Of a stretch of 64,000 nucleotides of DNA, positions 52,291-63,500 are shown piece after piece; the first letter of the stretch is position 1, and every line of letters starts with the position of its first letter. Location of the stretch: positions 218,455 to 282,454 of the forward strand of contig MEHQ01004416.1 of the NCBI GenBank assembly GCA_008828725.1, written 5' to 3'. Origin of the DNA: Saccharina japonica. Its lineage: Eukaryota; Sar; Phaeophyceae; Laminariales; Laminariaceae. A model generated the notes under the pieces. That model saw only the letters and a list, made by a program, of their open reading frames with translations, searched no databases and had not been told where the DNA came from. Both the position numbers and the translations under genes were made by a program.

Positions 52291-52681
52291 TGGCAGATCA
52301 ACCGACAACATAAGACGTTATTTGCTGTACGGCACAACGTATTAGAGCCAATGTGCGAAGGAAAAGGAAGGTTTCGTTGTTGTGCTACTGTATATGCGGC
52401 GCTTTTAATACCACGCTTGCGCGTACAGTGGTTATGTTGCACTCGTAGCACGACACACGAGCCTTCTGATTATGTCAACACCACAGCCAAGCGTTTTTCT
52501 CCGTTGTGGGGCCGATTGATTTGTGCAATACAATATCATCGTGCATGTTCGAGTTCATGTGTGCATGCTTCCATCCGTGCCATGGAGCGAGGAAGGGAGT
52601 ACCTGCCATGGCGCAATAATATGATAAGACATATCGAAACAGCCGTCAACTTCGAAAACGATAACGGTGACTGTGGCAGGC
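52291..52681. other. No gene recognised
   Basis: A 127-codon frame at 52351-52734 runs into the next F1 element and has no known domain. Confidence 0.3.
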
Positions 52682-52944
52682 GACGCGTGTTAAGGTGGCG
52701 GTACCAACTACTTTTTTTGGGGGTCCTCACTTGAGTACCTCTATTCCTCACCAAAACTCATTTTTTTTTTTAAAGCTAAAAGTGCGACCCCATGAACTAT
52801 CCCCGGCGCTTAGACCATCGCGAACAACATTGCAAAACACTGCTTACTGACATTCCGAAGACATTAAGGTAAGGAGCCCGGTCGGTCAGAAACGTTTTAG
52901 ATTTAAAAAAAAGTGCTACTCGTACCTCTATTGCAGCACACGTC
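52682..52944 (-). mobile_element. F1 element, diverged
   Basis: It opens GACGCGTGTTAAGGTGGCGG and closes CCTCTATTGCAGCACACGTC. AGGC before and AGGT after may be a worn 4-bp duplication. The body has GGTCCTCACTTGAGTACC and TAAGGTAAGGAGCCCGGTCG. Confidence 0.75.
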
Positions 52945-54287
52945 AGGTATGTGCCTCCCATGGATTTAGGGCCCACGTTCGTGACGGGCTCGGCCTCGCC
53001 AAGAGGTTCGTACTACATACACCTTGGGCCGAACCCCGGAAGGCATGGGCGCATCAAGGATGCGGCCGCAGTAGGTAGTTGTTGACGAAAAATAACGGAT
53101 TGCATTTATTATAGTACGTCTACCCAAAAAACGCAGGGACTACGAGGTGGGAGTTGCCGCAAGCCTGCGGGGGTTCCCTCGATACAGCCGGGGTTTCCAC
53201 AGGGGCAACCGGGATTACTGGAAACCGGTTGGGGGGCCCCGCAGGGCGCCATGGAATCCGGCAAGCCGAGTGGGGCGCCCGAAGACCGAAATGGGCTCTC
53301 TAACTCGCGACAGGGCTGACCTAAATATGTTGTGTGTATTGGCCACTACGTACAGCCAACCGTGGTACGCCAAACCGAATAGACGCAAGATTGCCTTCTA
53401 AAACCGGCATGCTCCTGTATCTTATCCGTCAAACAGGTACTGAACCCCCCTCCCCCCTCTCGCTCGACATGCTCCGTCCCAGCATTGTAAGGATGCGAGG
53501 GTCTACGGGTATGGTCATACGACTACGGCCGTGTGTGAATATGAAGTACACCCCCTCTCATCACTTGATTGTTTCGAATTATCACGTTTAGTTTTTACGT
53601 ACACAGCTCAACTCACGAGAGGTTTTGCCCTTAAGGGCATTCTCGACATGCCGTGGTCACAGATATCTTCCCTTTCTTCCCCCCCGGCTCGTCTCGTACC
53701 AACTTTTTTTCGTAAGTCCTCCCAAGTCCTGATGGCATGACTGTCTCGCGATCGGACATGTGTTTCTTGCTGTTCGTTGATTATCGCAGACTTAGCAACG
53801 TTGATCCCTGACCCACCTCCTTGCCACGTAACTGCAGTGGAATCTGCTGTAGGAGCACACACTATTATACCCATTCCTGACATCTGCAGTCCGCACGCTC
53901 GAAACGAATAAACATTAAGTGTATCTGCGAGGTTCAAGCTCACGGCCCATCCTTTGGAGGAGGTATACTGTAGTTACACCTGACGGAAGTCACAGCCCAG
54001 CAGGTGCTGCAGTCCCTTCTGACGCACACCTAGCAACCAGTACAACAAGTGTAGCGTGCGGCTGTACGTGCCGTCTGGGTCTACAGCAGTACGTTCCCTG
54101 TCTATCCCCACCCCAGCCACGTTCCTTCATAATCTCTCTTCCTGCGTGTCAGCATACACATATGTCAACAATTATACCACTTTGTGCCTAGCTCCTGCAG
54201 GACGCGATCGTACCAAGCACGGAAACAACCAGTTTATGATAAACAGAGCGCACCTTTCTCCCTGAATATTTTACTATTGCGTATTCA
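52945..54287. other. No gene; a short R1 piece at 53440-53560
   Basis: The inverted R1 piece (GCTCCGTCCCAGCATTGTAAGG) is the only repeat recognised. Open frames up to 111 codons lack known domains. Confidence 0.4.
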
Positions 54288-55443
54288 CATTAACTCTATG
54301 TGTGACTACCGCAGAACACTGTACTGTAGTACGACCCCCATCCTATGGTGAATGGTATGGGATAAACCAACAACGGAGAGTGCGCGCCGCCTTGCCGTTA
54401 CTTACACCTAAAATACTTGCCGTTATTAAGGGTTGACGGTCGGCTTGGGGAAACGTCGAAAACGGCTGTAACTCGCCCGATGGTTGGGAGCAACTAACCT
54501 GCCCGGTACCCCCGCCAACCATGTGTGTGTTACTATTATACTACAAAAACCAGATGGCGAACGGTTCGGGATAAGCCGGCCATGGGTGAACGTGCCCCAC
54601 CTTGCCCTTACGCACAGCTAAAATACTGACCAACATGGTTATTGCTTGATCGGCTGGGGGCGACGTCCAGAACTAACTCGCCAGATATTGGGCAAACAAA
54701 TATGCCCGGTACACTGGCTGTGTGCTACTATGTTACTGTGACTATGGCGATAAGTTTGCGATCAGCCGATCATGGTGAGCGCGCGCTACCTTGCCCTTGC
54801 TTACACCTAACCTAAATACCAATGATGCTGGTTGATGATCGGCTTGGGGCAAGATCGGAAATACCGTAACTCGCCCGGCGACTGGGCAAAACAAAACTGC
54901 CCAAGTACCCTCTCGTCAACCATGCGTGGGCCAATGCACCAACCATGGTGAGCGGTTTGAAGCACACCGTTCACCATGGGTGAATGTGCGCCACCTTGCT
55001 CTTATGTACACCTAAAATATACTTTCTACAAGTGGTGGTAGGTCGGGTTGCGACCATGTCGAAAACTAACTCGCCACATGATTGGGCAAAACAAAAACTG
55101 CCCCGATGCCTTCGTCAATAATGCGTACCTTATGCCACATATATATGTATGTGTGTTCTCGCTATCATATCCAGCCCGCCCCCAGTGAGTCTTTGTCTGT
55201 GACTCCTGACATAACTCCTAACTCTACAACCCCCAGGCCTGGCTTGTGACTTAAACCAAAGCAAGCCAATTAAGCATATATAAGACACTAAGTACGACAA
55301 TGACATCACTCAGACCCAAGGACCTTACCCTCAAAACCTAGCTGCAGCTCTCAAAACACGTCAACCATTTCACACGACTGCAGGAACAATCCCGATGTCC
55401 AATGCCAAGCAAGTGTGTCCCGAAACACCGGGCCAGTTCTACA
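54288..55443 (+). mobile_element. Repeat SD2 copy 2, with four internal units
   Basis: It matches 44608-45802 from the ACTCTATGTGTGACTACCGC word to GTTCTACAG. Units start near 54347, 54575, 54770 and 54960. A local duplication of an ACCATG(G)GTGA word occurs between units 3 and 4. Confidence 0.85.
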
Positions 55444-56594
55444 GTTTTTGTTTTATTTTCCAGGATTGGGATTGTTTTGGGGCATCCTCGACCACGAACT
55501 GTCATCCTCCCCCCGTTTGTACCGCCCGTCCCATGTTCTCGTGGGGAATAGGAAAGAGGATTTGAATATTTGCAGCCAATGCCGCAAGCAAGGCCCCTCT
55601 CTACCGTAGGATACCCTGGGCAATGCTTACAACAAGTCACGCTACGAGACTCCATGCTCCTACGCTCAGCACGCCACGCTCATCACGCTAAACGGCAGGT
55701 TTCTGCTGTCGAGGCTTTGGGGGCGGTTAGAGGCAACATCAGCCACACGAACACTCACACCCCCCCCTGCAACAAGAAATCGTATACCGGTACGAAGCAG
55801 CCACCACTGTCTGAATATTCAAGGAACGTTTCTTCGTCCGTGCCTGCCACACCCAAGAAACGGCCCTGACATTCACGGGCAGGGTGATCTTACAGTGGCT
55901 CTACCAAACGCGTCTCGACCCGATCCCTATATATACAGCGCCACCGCCTCCTCCCCGATATAGCCACCGCGGGCTACGCGCATGCCCAAGAGCTGATCTG
56001 GTCGATGTGGCTTTTGAAGCGCCAACATCGACAGCGCGGGTGCCGTGCTCCTATTACTGCAGCGGAGACTGTTTACACAGTATCACACCATCATCTTCCG
56101 AAATAAAAGGGCCGTGTGTGTATTAACATATCATCCGAACGGTCCTTGGATTATAAAGCAGAGTGGTATCTTGCACGGGAAACACTTCAACGCGAGTGCT
56201 GAGCCCCTGCTGTGCTGCAGCCAATACTTGCCCCCACAGCATCCTGTACGTCACCAACTGCAGTATCGCGGATGCTGTACTCACTATATGTGCGAGGCGA
56301 ACGCTTGCCGCACAAATGTATGTCTACGGGCACCACTTACAGCGCGAGCACTGCTGTGCTCCCGTTGCAGCGAAGACCTGATATGCGCACAATAACTTCT
56401 GCGTCACTATCTACACCACGAGTGCGAAACTCCTATAATCCAGCTAAGGCCGGCCACATCATACCCTCTACAGGAAGCACTGCTGTAGTCGACGGACCTT
56501 TTGAGCACCTTTCATTCATAGAGCCGCGATACCTACTGTATATACTTAAATGTGTTTAATAGCACGCCAAAATTAAAAATAAAAAGCAGCAATC
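55444..56594. other. No gene recognised
   Basis: The frames at 56045-56395 and 56212-56559 (about 115 codons each) overlap one another and are Cys/Thr-rich without a known domain. Confidence 0.3.
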
Positions 56595-57007
56595 CTTTTC
56601 AAACGCCAGAGACTCCGGCAATACGATTCCGTCAAAGTGTTTTCAAAATATTGCAGCATCAACAGACGCACGCGCGGCCAGTCATCCACCAGGCTGAATT
56701 CCCCTAGACGAGGCAGCGCACGTCATGTGATGCACGCATCTCGATGAGCATTTTCACTTTAGAACTACCTTTTCTAAGCTCGCACGGCTTCTGCTATGGA
56801 TGCTTGACTTGCGAGCTACGCTACGAAAATGCTTCATTGGTGCATGCCCCCAAAATCCTTTGTTGAAGCAACGACGCTAGCTACACATCAGCTGATCGAT
56901 CCGTGGCGGACGGAATGGTTCCTCTAATGTCAAACTAGTCATCGGCAGCCGCACTCAAACGGCTGGTTGGACCTAAGGTCCAATCGTCATAGGCTCCGAC
57001 GAGTTTG

Positions 57008-58414
57008 TTAAACGTCGACCTGAACGCCCATCTCCCAAGGGGTCCAGCGTCTGTGATAGGATGACGGGCGTGACCCCCCGAACTCGAAGCGCGGCTCAAA
57101 TTCCGGCCAAACGGCGTGTTCGATTCGATGGTTGAAGCAAAAGCCAAACACCAAACGCTGCAGAGAATCCGGCCAGACCACGTGATCGACCGACTGGTCG
57201 AAGCAGTACCCGAACGAAATTTCCTCTAGCATACACGGCCACGCGATTCGTGCGATGGGCTGGTCGAAGTCGGCTCCAAATGTCAAACGCCGTAAGGAGG
57301 GCGGCAAGGCCACGTTGTTCATGGGCTGGTTAAAGTGATCGGCGAACGTCAAACGCCTCAGCGATGCCGGCCAGGCGGCGAATCCTTCCACGGGAAGGTT
57401 GAAAGCAGCCCCGACGGTCAAATGCTCCAGAGAAACAGGCCATGGCAGCTCGTGAAAAGGTCGGCTAAACCTATCCCCGAACGCTAACCTCTTCAGCGAC
57501 TCAGGCCAAACGACCGCGCCCATAGGCCGGTTGAAGCGATGCCCGAAGGTCAAACTGTGCAGCGAGGGGGGCCACACAACACCTTCTACGGATTGGTCGA
57601 AATCGGCCCCTAATATCACGTGTTCCATCGCAGACGGCCACAACACGTCTTGGACCGGCTGGTTGAAGAGCCGATCCATCCCGGAATGCTGCGGGAGGGG
57701 CGGCATCGCGAATCTATCAACTTGCTCGTTGTAGCCTTCGTCTATGGTCAAACGCTTCAGCGACCCCGGCCATTTGGCGTGGAGGATTCCCTGGTTGAAG
57801 ATGCCGCTAAACGTTACACACTGCAGCGACGACGGCCACGCAACCCCGTCGATAGGTTGATCGAAACGGTAACCAAACGTCAAGCGCTCCAGCGAAGCCG
57901 GCCAAGCGACACCTTGAATCGGTTGGTCGAATGCATGACCGAACGCCAAGTCCTCGAGGCATGTTGGCCACACGATGGCATCCACTGGCTTGTTGAAGAA
58001 CGGCCCAAACGTCACCTTCCGCAACGACTCCGGCCACCACGCTATGCTCGCACGCTTGGTGCACTCTGGCGCACCAAATAACCGTCGTAATCCGTAAGCA
58101 AGGGGATTCCGTTTTTCGTGCACAAACTTCCCTCCGGCTGAAATGGAAGCGAGGGATAACTCCCATCTTATAGAGCGCGCTCTCAATGACGGAATTCGCG
58201 AGTCGGGGTGCTTCTTCCGGCGGGCTGTTTCCTTGTGCCGCAGCCACAGATGAAGGGGCGTATCGCTCCTGGCCACAACGGAAACTCCCACGAGGGTCCG
58301 GCAGGCGACGCACAGGTCCAAACAAACCAACTGCAGGTTTTTCGTTGACACGTACCATCCCTCTCCTCCTTCGCGAGCTTGGTGAAGCGCTATGGCGAAG
58401 ACGTCGAGACACAT
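57008..58414 (-). CDS. FNIP-type repeat protein D, 468 aa
   Basis: Same length as gene B and collinear with it over all residues, without indels; by eye about nine residues in ten agree. ATG at 58414, stop at 57008. The leader reads M-C-L-D-V-F-A-I-A-L-H-Q, then W-Y-V-S-T and V-C-L-D-L-C. About 14 repeats of 22 residues follow, with the same weak units as B (F-N-Q-G; Y-N-E-Q; F-S-R-P-F). Most changes lie at the variable positions of the repeat (for example V-E-W-P to V-A-W-P) or in the leader. Both duplicates stay open, which hints at constraint but does not prove it. Role unknown; no signal peptide or membrane segment. Confidence 0.88.
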   Translation of the reverse strand: MCLDVFAIALHQAREGGEGWYVSTKNLQLVCLDLCVACRTLVGVSVVARSDTPLHLWLRHKETARRKKHPDSRIPSLRARSIRWELSLASISAGGKFVHEKRNPLAYGLRRLFGAPECTKRASIAWWPESLRKVTFGPFFNKPVDAIVWPTCLEDLAFGHAFDQPIQGVAWPASLERLTFGYRFDQPIDGVAWPSSLQCVTFSGIFNQGILHAKWPGSLKRLTIDEGYNEQVDRFAMPPLPQHSGMDRLFNQPVQDVLWPSAMEHVILGADFDQSVEGVVWPPSLHSLTFGHRFNRPMGAVVWPESLKRLAFGDRFSRPFHELPWPVSLEHLTVGAAFNLPVEGFAAWPASLRRLTFADHFNQPMNNVALPPSLRRLTFGADFDQPIARIAWPCMLEEISFGYCFDQSVDHVVWPDSLQRLVFGFCFNHRIEHAVWPEFEPRFEFGGSRPSSYHRRWTPWEMGVQVDV

Positions 58415-59009
58415 AGCGCTAGCCTCATCTGTCGGTGGCTGGCGTTGTCACACAGAAAAACGCACCGAAACATCGCAAAGACGGGGAACCAGGAGGTCGG
58501 CATGTGTGTGCTAGACGTCCACAGTTTGGGTGATTGACGACATTGTGGTACTGTTCCAAGACGTTTCATATGAAGAAATGGAGCATGGAACATATCATAG
58601 CGTGCGTCTACGATGCTCGGCGAGACCAATCACCGTCGTTGTTGGCGTACAAACAGTCTGCGCGTCCAATTCCGTGGCTCAAACCATCAAGTATCGCACA
58701 CACATCTGGAGCGAGTAGACCTGGCAGAACTCGTCACACAAAAACTATGTTATGGCACGTAGCAGCGTTTTGATCGATTGCTATATCGAGAGAAGCACAA
58801 AGCCCAACGCTCGTGGTCTCGCCGAAAGCTCGGTGCCACGCAACATTTCTACGGGAGCATGGTTTCCTTCGTGTGTGCCCACAACAAAAAGAGGACGTTT
58901 TAAACAGTCGGTGGCAGTCAATCTTGGAATTCCCTGCTTCGCGTTGGACGCGTGCTACGATAGAGGTATATTATTTTTACTCAAACAAAATCTGAATGGC
59001 GGAGGCTCC

Positions 59010-59097
59010 TTAACCCATTCAGAACTGAAAACAAGTGACCCCCCCTAATTCCAAGTAGTTTTCCCCAAATTCGTGGGACCAGTTCTTAAGGGGTTAA
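59010..59097. mobile_element. piggyBac-like MITE inserted in F1 (TTAA)
   Basis: 80 bp (59014-59093) between TTAA at 59010-59013 and 59094-59097; ends CCCATTCAGAACTG and CAGTTCTTAAGGGG. The flanking F1 reads GGCTCC-TTAA-CCCAAA once removed, as in other F1 copies. Confidence 0.87.
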
Positions 59098-59213
59098 CCC
59101 AAACTTGTCGGAATTTCGTTCTTGTGTTGCAGTAGTTTTTTGTCGGATACTTGGGGCCGTGGGATTGTTCATCGAGTCGCACTTTTATTTTCCTCCAGAA
59201 TCGGTATTTGGAC

Positions 59214-59467
59214 TACTGACGCGTGCTACGGTAGAGGTAGCACTTTTTGGCCGAATCGTTTTCTGAGCAATCGGGCTCCTTGACTCAAATTCGTCGGACT
59301 TTCATTTTTGTGACGAAATATGTTTCAGAATATACTTCGGTCATGAGATTTCGCATCCGGCAGCACTTCATTTTCCTCCAAAATCATTTTTTCGGTGAGG
59401 TATGACGCTCCTTAAGTGAGGAGCTCAGAAAGAACATGCTGCACCTCTATCGTAGCATGCGTCTACT
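59214..59467 (+). mobile_element. F1 element inserted in an older F1 (TACT)
   Basis: 246 bp (59218-59463) with TACT on both sides. The empty site, GGACTACTGCAGG, is preserved at 17426-17438 in SD1 copy 1. It is the cleanest proof in this window of the F1 ends. Nearly full-length match to 481-742. Confidence 0.95.
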
Positions 59468-59498
59468 GCAGGTATAAAAGTCCTCAAGCGACCACCCT

Positions 59499-59747
59499 TT
59501 GATGGCAGAAACATGGTTCACCTCTGTCGTAGCATGCGTCGTTGAGGCGTTCGGAGAGCATACCACCAGGCTCAGAAATCGGCGCAAAGAAGCCGACCGA
59601 ATCCGTCCAGCCCTCGGTCCTGAGCACGACAACGCCACTACTCCGTCCATCGCGCAGGTGTACCAGTGCTACCTCCAGCTAAGCCAGAGAGCCTACGCAG
59701 GAGTGGCTCGGCGCAGCTTCCGGTTTTTCTTCCCTGCGGTATGTTAA
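59499..59747 (+). CDS. Small frame, partner of 17467-17712
   Basis: 82 codons. It aligns with the copy-1 frame without gaps from S-V-V-A-C onward. Same caveat: no domain, may be chance. Confidence 0.3.
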   Translation: MMAETWFTSVVACVVEAFGEHTTRLRNRRKEADRIRPALGPEHDNATTPSIAQVYQCYLQLSQRAYAGVARRSFRFFFPAVC

Positions 59748-60072
59748 GGACAGGGGTATGGTTGCACCTCCGGAGAGTTACATGGGCAGGGATAGTTGTT
59801 GGGGGTGCTCGGGGTACTAATACATGCACATACATGTTTTTGTTTATGTCTGTTGCTTTGTTTCCTGTTGAGGGCTTATACTGTCGCTTACTGGAGAGAT
59901 ATTTGCGTGGGACAGTCAGGAACCTTGGTCAGGTGAGCGGTTATTTGTGTATGAGGGCATTAAATGCCCATGGAGGCCATCACGAAAACATATATGTTCA
60001 GCGGTGGATTTCATGCGGGCTGAGAAATGACGAAAATTTAGCCGTGCTGGCAGTCTGTATAATTTAATACCA

Positions 60073-60579
60073 TGTATTATGGATTATCGTTGGTGATACC
60101 CTGGCAAGTGCACAAGGCTGTGCCTCTCGACGCTAGTCGAGATGGTTGGCACCGTGAGTGGTCGTGGACCAGAAGCAGATGGACTGCTTGGTGCGGTAGA
60201 GATGTGAAGATATGTTGAACACTGGCGCTTAGGTGGCCAACACAGCACACACAGATCCACAGAGAGAGAACGCAGAAGTCCAGATGACGGCACCTCCTAG
60301 AGACAACCAGGAAAGCTAAGAGCCGAGGCTATCCAGAGAGATCCATCCTAGAGACGACCAGGAAAGCTAAGAGCCGAGGCTATCCAGAGAGATCCACATG
60401 GAAGAGTAAAGGATACGATCCTACGAGTAGAGAAGGCTACGATCCTACGAGTAGAGAAGGCTACAGCAGTAATTCCTCCGCATACATATGCGTTACTCAC
60501 GAACCGAAACATACGATGTACAAGAGCAGTACTACTGAACATTGACTCATATTGGCTATGTGCTAATATTTCCATAACA
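60073..60579 (-). mobile_element. LTR of a Ty1/copia element (3' LTR)
   Basis: On the minus strand it runs TGTTATGGAAATATTAGC ... CCATAATACA, about 507 bp. It is preceded on that strand by a purine-rich GAGGGGGAG, as expected of a polypurine tract. Inside, a block of about 51 bp (CCAGGAAAGCTAAGAGCCG...) is tandemly doubled, and a shorter CGATCCTACGAGTAGAGAAG unit is also doubled. The left boundary is inferred from the SD1 break and the TG/CA rule. Confidence 0.75.
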
Positions 60580-63500
60580 CTCCCCCTCAATGAAAGTTGC
60601 TCTGAATTGTACCAAACTTGTGATTACAAAGATACATGCGAATTCATTTCAATCCATTTCGTTCTAGTATTTGAATTTGTGTACGTGCTACAGACATTCA
60701 TGCCCTTGCAAAGAATTCGTGCTATTGTTTATTGTCCAAACCGACCAATCCTACATGGCTCGATCAACCAGAAATGCTGCGAGGCCTAATGTCGATACTG
60801 AAGCTGATTTACACAAACAACAGAGATTCACAAACACACAAACATACAACACGTTTAGTAGGTCGTTTTGTTGATGAAGTCCACGACGTTGAAGTTCTCG
60901 ATCAACGAAAGTAGGTGTCGAAACTGGTGCTGGTTCAGATGCTTGGTCCCGATGTCGGCGATGTTGTCGTTCGACCGAATGTAGTGAATGGAAATCCTTC
61001 CCTCGGACACGAGCTCTCGGATGTAGAAGTAGCGAAGAGCGATGTGCTTCGTCCTTGAGCTGTGCGAGCGGTTTCCGAGTGCGTGTAGCGTTGCCGTATT
61101 GTCGCAGTACAGCGGCACTTTCGCGAACTCCTTGCCGAATCCTAGCTCGGTCAGCATGTTCGAGCAGAACACTGCTTCCTTCATCGCCAAGGCCGACGCA
61201 ACCAGCTCCGCCTCCATGGTCGACATGGCAGTGAGACCCTGTAGCCCCGACCTGGAACTTATCGGTGCATTGGCCAGCATTGTCACGTAGCATGAAGTCG
61301 ATTTCCCGTTGTCAGGGTTGTTTGCCCAGTTCGAGTCAGAGAAGACGACGAGCTTAAACCCTCCTTTCTTGTAGATGATAGAGAAGTCCGTCGTTCCAGC
61401 TAGGTAGCGAAGAAGACGCTTCGCCGCCACTAAGTGGACTTGAGATGGCTTGGCCATCGCACGGGTGAGTTGTCCCGTGGCGTACATGGTGTCATAGCGC
61501 AGATTTGTGAGGTACATCAGACACCCCACGATGCTCTAATAGGTCTTCTTGTCTTCCGCGCTCAGTACGGTGTCCTCCGGTTGCTCGTTTGAAAGCTCCG
61601 GACCGTAGCCAGGTGTGGGTGTAGGTTTGCAGTCCGAAAACCCGAACTTCTCGAGAACAGCCTTGGTGTACTCCTTCTGGGAAATGGTCAGTGTGCCCAG
61701 CTTATAGTCTCTCTTGATCTCGATGCCCAGCGCGAGCGATGCCTCGCCCATGTCAGTCATCTTGAAACGTTCCTTCAGCTGGCTTTTGACCTTAACAATG
61801 GTGTCCTCACTGTTTCCCGTCAGTAGCAAGTCGTCCACGTAAAGTGTCAGGATGATCTTAGCGCCGTCGTGGTCGTACACGTAGACGCAGGTGTCGGACT
61901 TTAGCGGAACAAACCCGATCTCGACGAGGACGGGGTCGATGGTGCGAAACCAGTTCCCAGGACTTTGGGCGAGTCCGTAAAGGCTCTTCTCTAGCTGCAT
62001 TACTAGCTCGCCTCCATCCTTGTCTTTGACTTCAAAGCCTGGTGCCTGCTCCACGAACACTATCTCCTGTAGGCCCGCGTACAGAAAGGCTGTTGAAATG
62101 TCCATTTGGTGTATTTTCCAGCCGAATTGCACGCTGATACACAGGGTCACACGGATGGCTTGTAGCTTGCACACAGGCGCGAATGTGCTGCCGCAGTCAA
62201 CACCAGGCACTTGGTTCCAGCCTTGAGCTACCAGGCGCCCCTTGTAGGTGCCGTCGGCCTTGCGCTTGAACACCCACTTGGAGTTGATGCGCCTCCGACC
62301 GAAAGGAACTGCGCTACGCGGGACGAGCTTGAAGACTTTGCGTTCTTTGAGGCTCGCCATTTCGCGTTCAGCGGCTGCGTTCCACATGGCAGCGTCCGGC
62401 ATAGATCTCGCTTCCTGGATCGTCCTTGGAACACCTGGCTGAGCTGTCCCAGTTGCATACACATACTCCGTGAAGCCGAAGGAGCCGTCTCTGTGAGCGA
62501 CGTCAGGAAACTCCCCCTTCACGGTGAATGCGTACGACAGACGACGCAGTTCGCTGATTGTCCGCGCGCTAGGTTGGCTGGGTGCAGATTGGGTCGTTGA
62601 AGGCTGACTGGATGAAGATCGCGTGGTTGGGCGTGTCGGAGCCGAAGCGGCACCCCGTCCACCACTGGAACCGCGACCACCAGTATAACCTCGCCCACTG
62701 CGTGTCGTGATGCCACCGCGCGAAGAACCGCCGCGCGCACCCCGGCCACCCCGGGACGCGGCAGGCCCGCTTGTAGTACCAGACGTAGCAGGAGCCGGGG
62801 AAACAACTCCCCCAGACTCATCTCCGGAGGGTTCTGGAACGCCTCCGTCCGGTGAAGATGGGTCAGCTAGATTTAGGTCTCGGGCAGTAGTCTCACGGAT
62901 TTGCTCGAGGAGGTCGATCACCGGCTGGTCCCCGACGGCATGGTCGGGAGAGAGCGAGTCAATCGAGTGATTGAACGTATAGTTTCGCACATCTCTCACC
63001 AGGTCGTCGTGGTCGTCGTAGGTGAACTCCCCACCGTCGAAATCAGCGTCATTCGTCGAAGGGATGCGGGCAGGCGTCTCGATGAAGGTGACGTTGCGGC
63101 TTTCCCGTACGCGACGCGTTTGAGAGTTGTAGACTCGGTACGACTTGCTGTCCATGCTGTATCCGACAAGCCGCCCTTCCCAAGCACGACTCTCCAGCTT
63201 CTTGATAAAAGTCTCTTCGTGCACGAACGCCCTGCACCCGATAACCCGAAGGTCCCCGAGGAAGGCATCCTTGCCGTAGAGCGCTTTGTACGGCGTCCCG
63301 TTGTTGAGAGCCGCGTGCGGAGAGCGATTGCTCAGGTAGACCGCAGTGTTCAGCAGCTCCCCCCAAAGGAACTTCGGTAGGTTAGAGTCAGCGAATAGAC
63401 AACGCACAATGTTTAGGATCGTCCGGCCTGCACGCTCGTTCGCTCCAATCTGCTGAGGGGTATTCGGCGAGGCGAACTCCAGCTTGATACCGTTTTCGAG

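Larger units (their letters stand above)
58947..59540 (+). mobile_element. F1 element with GTTG duplication and two nested elements
   Basis: It opens GACGCGTGCTACGATAGAGG and closes CTCTGTCGTAGCATGCGTC; GTTG lies at 58943-58946 and again at 59541-59544. Its own length without the nested elements is about 260 bp. It corresponds to 17246-17505 in SD1 copy 1, which has neither nested element. Confidence 0.92.
56595..60068. repeat. Segmental duplication SD1, copy 2
   Basis: Direct partner of 14346-18045. Private insertions here: a piggyBac-like MITE (59014-59093) and an F1 (59218-59463), both inside an older F1 shared by the two copies. It ends within a few bases of the LTR of the copia element at 60073. 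Confidence 0.93.
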
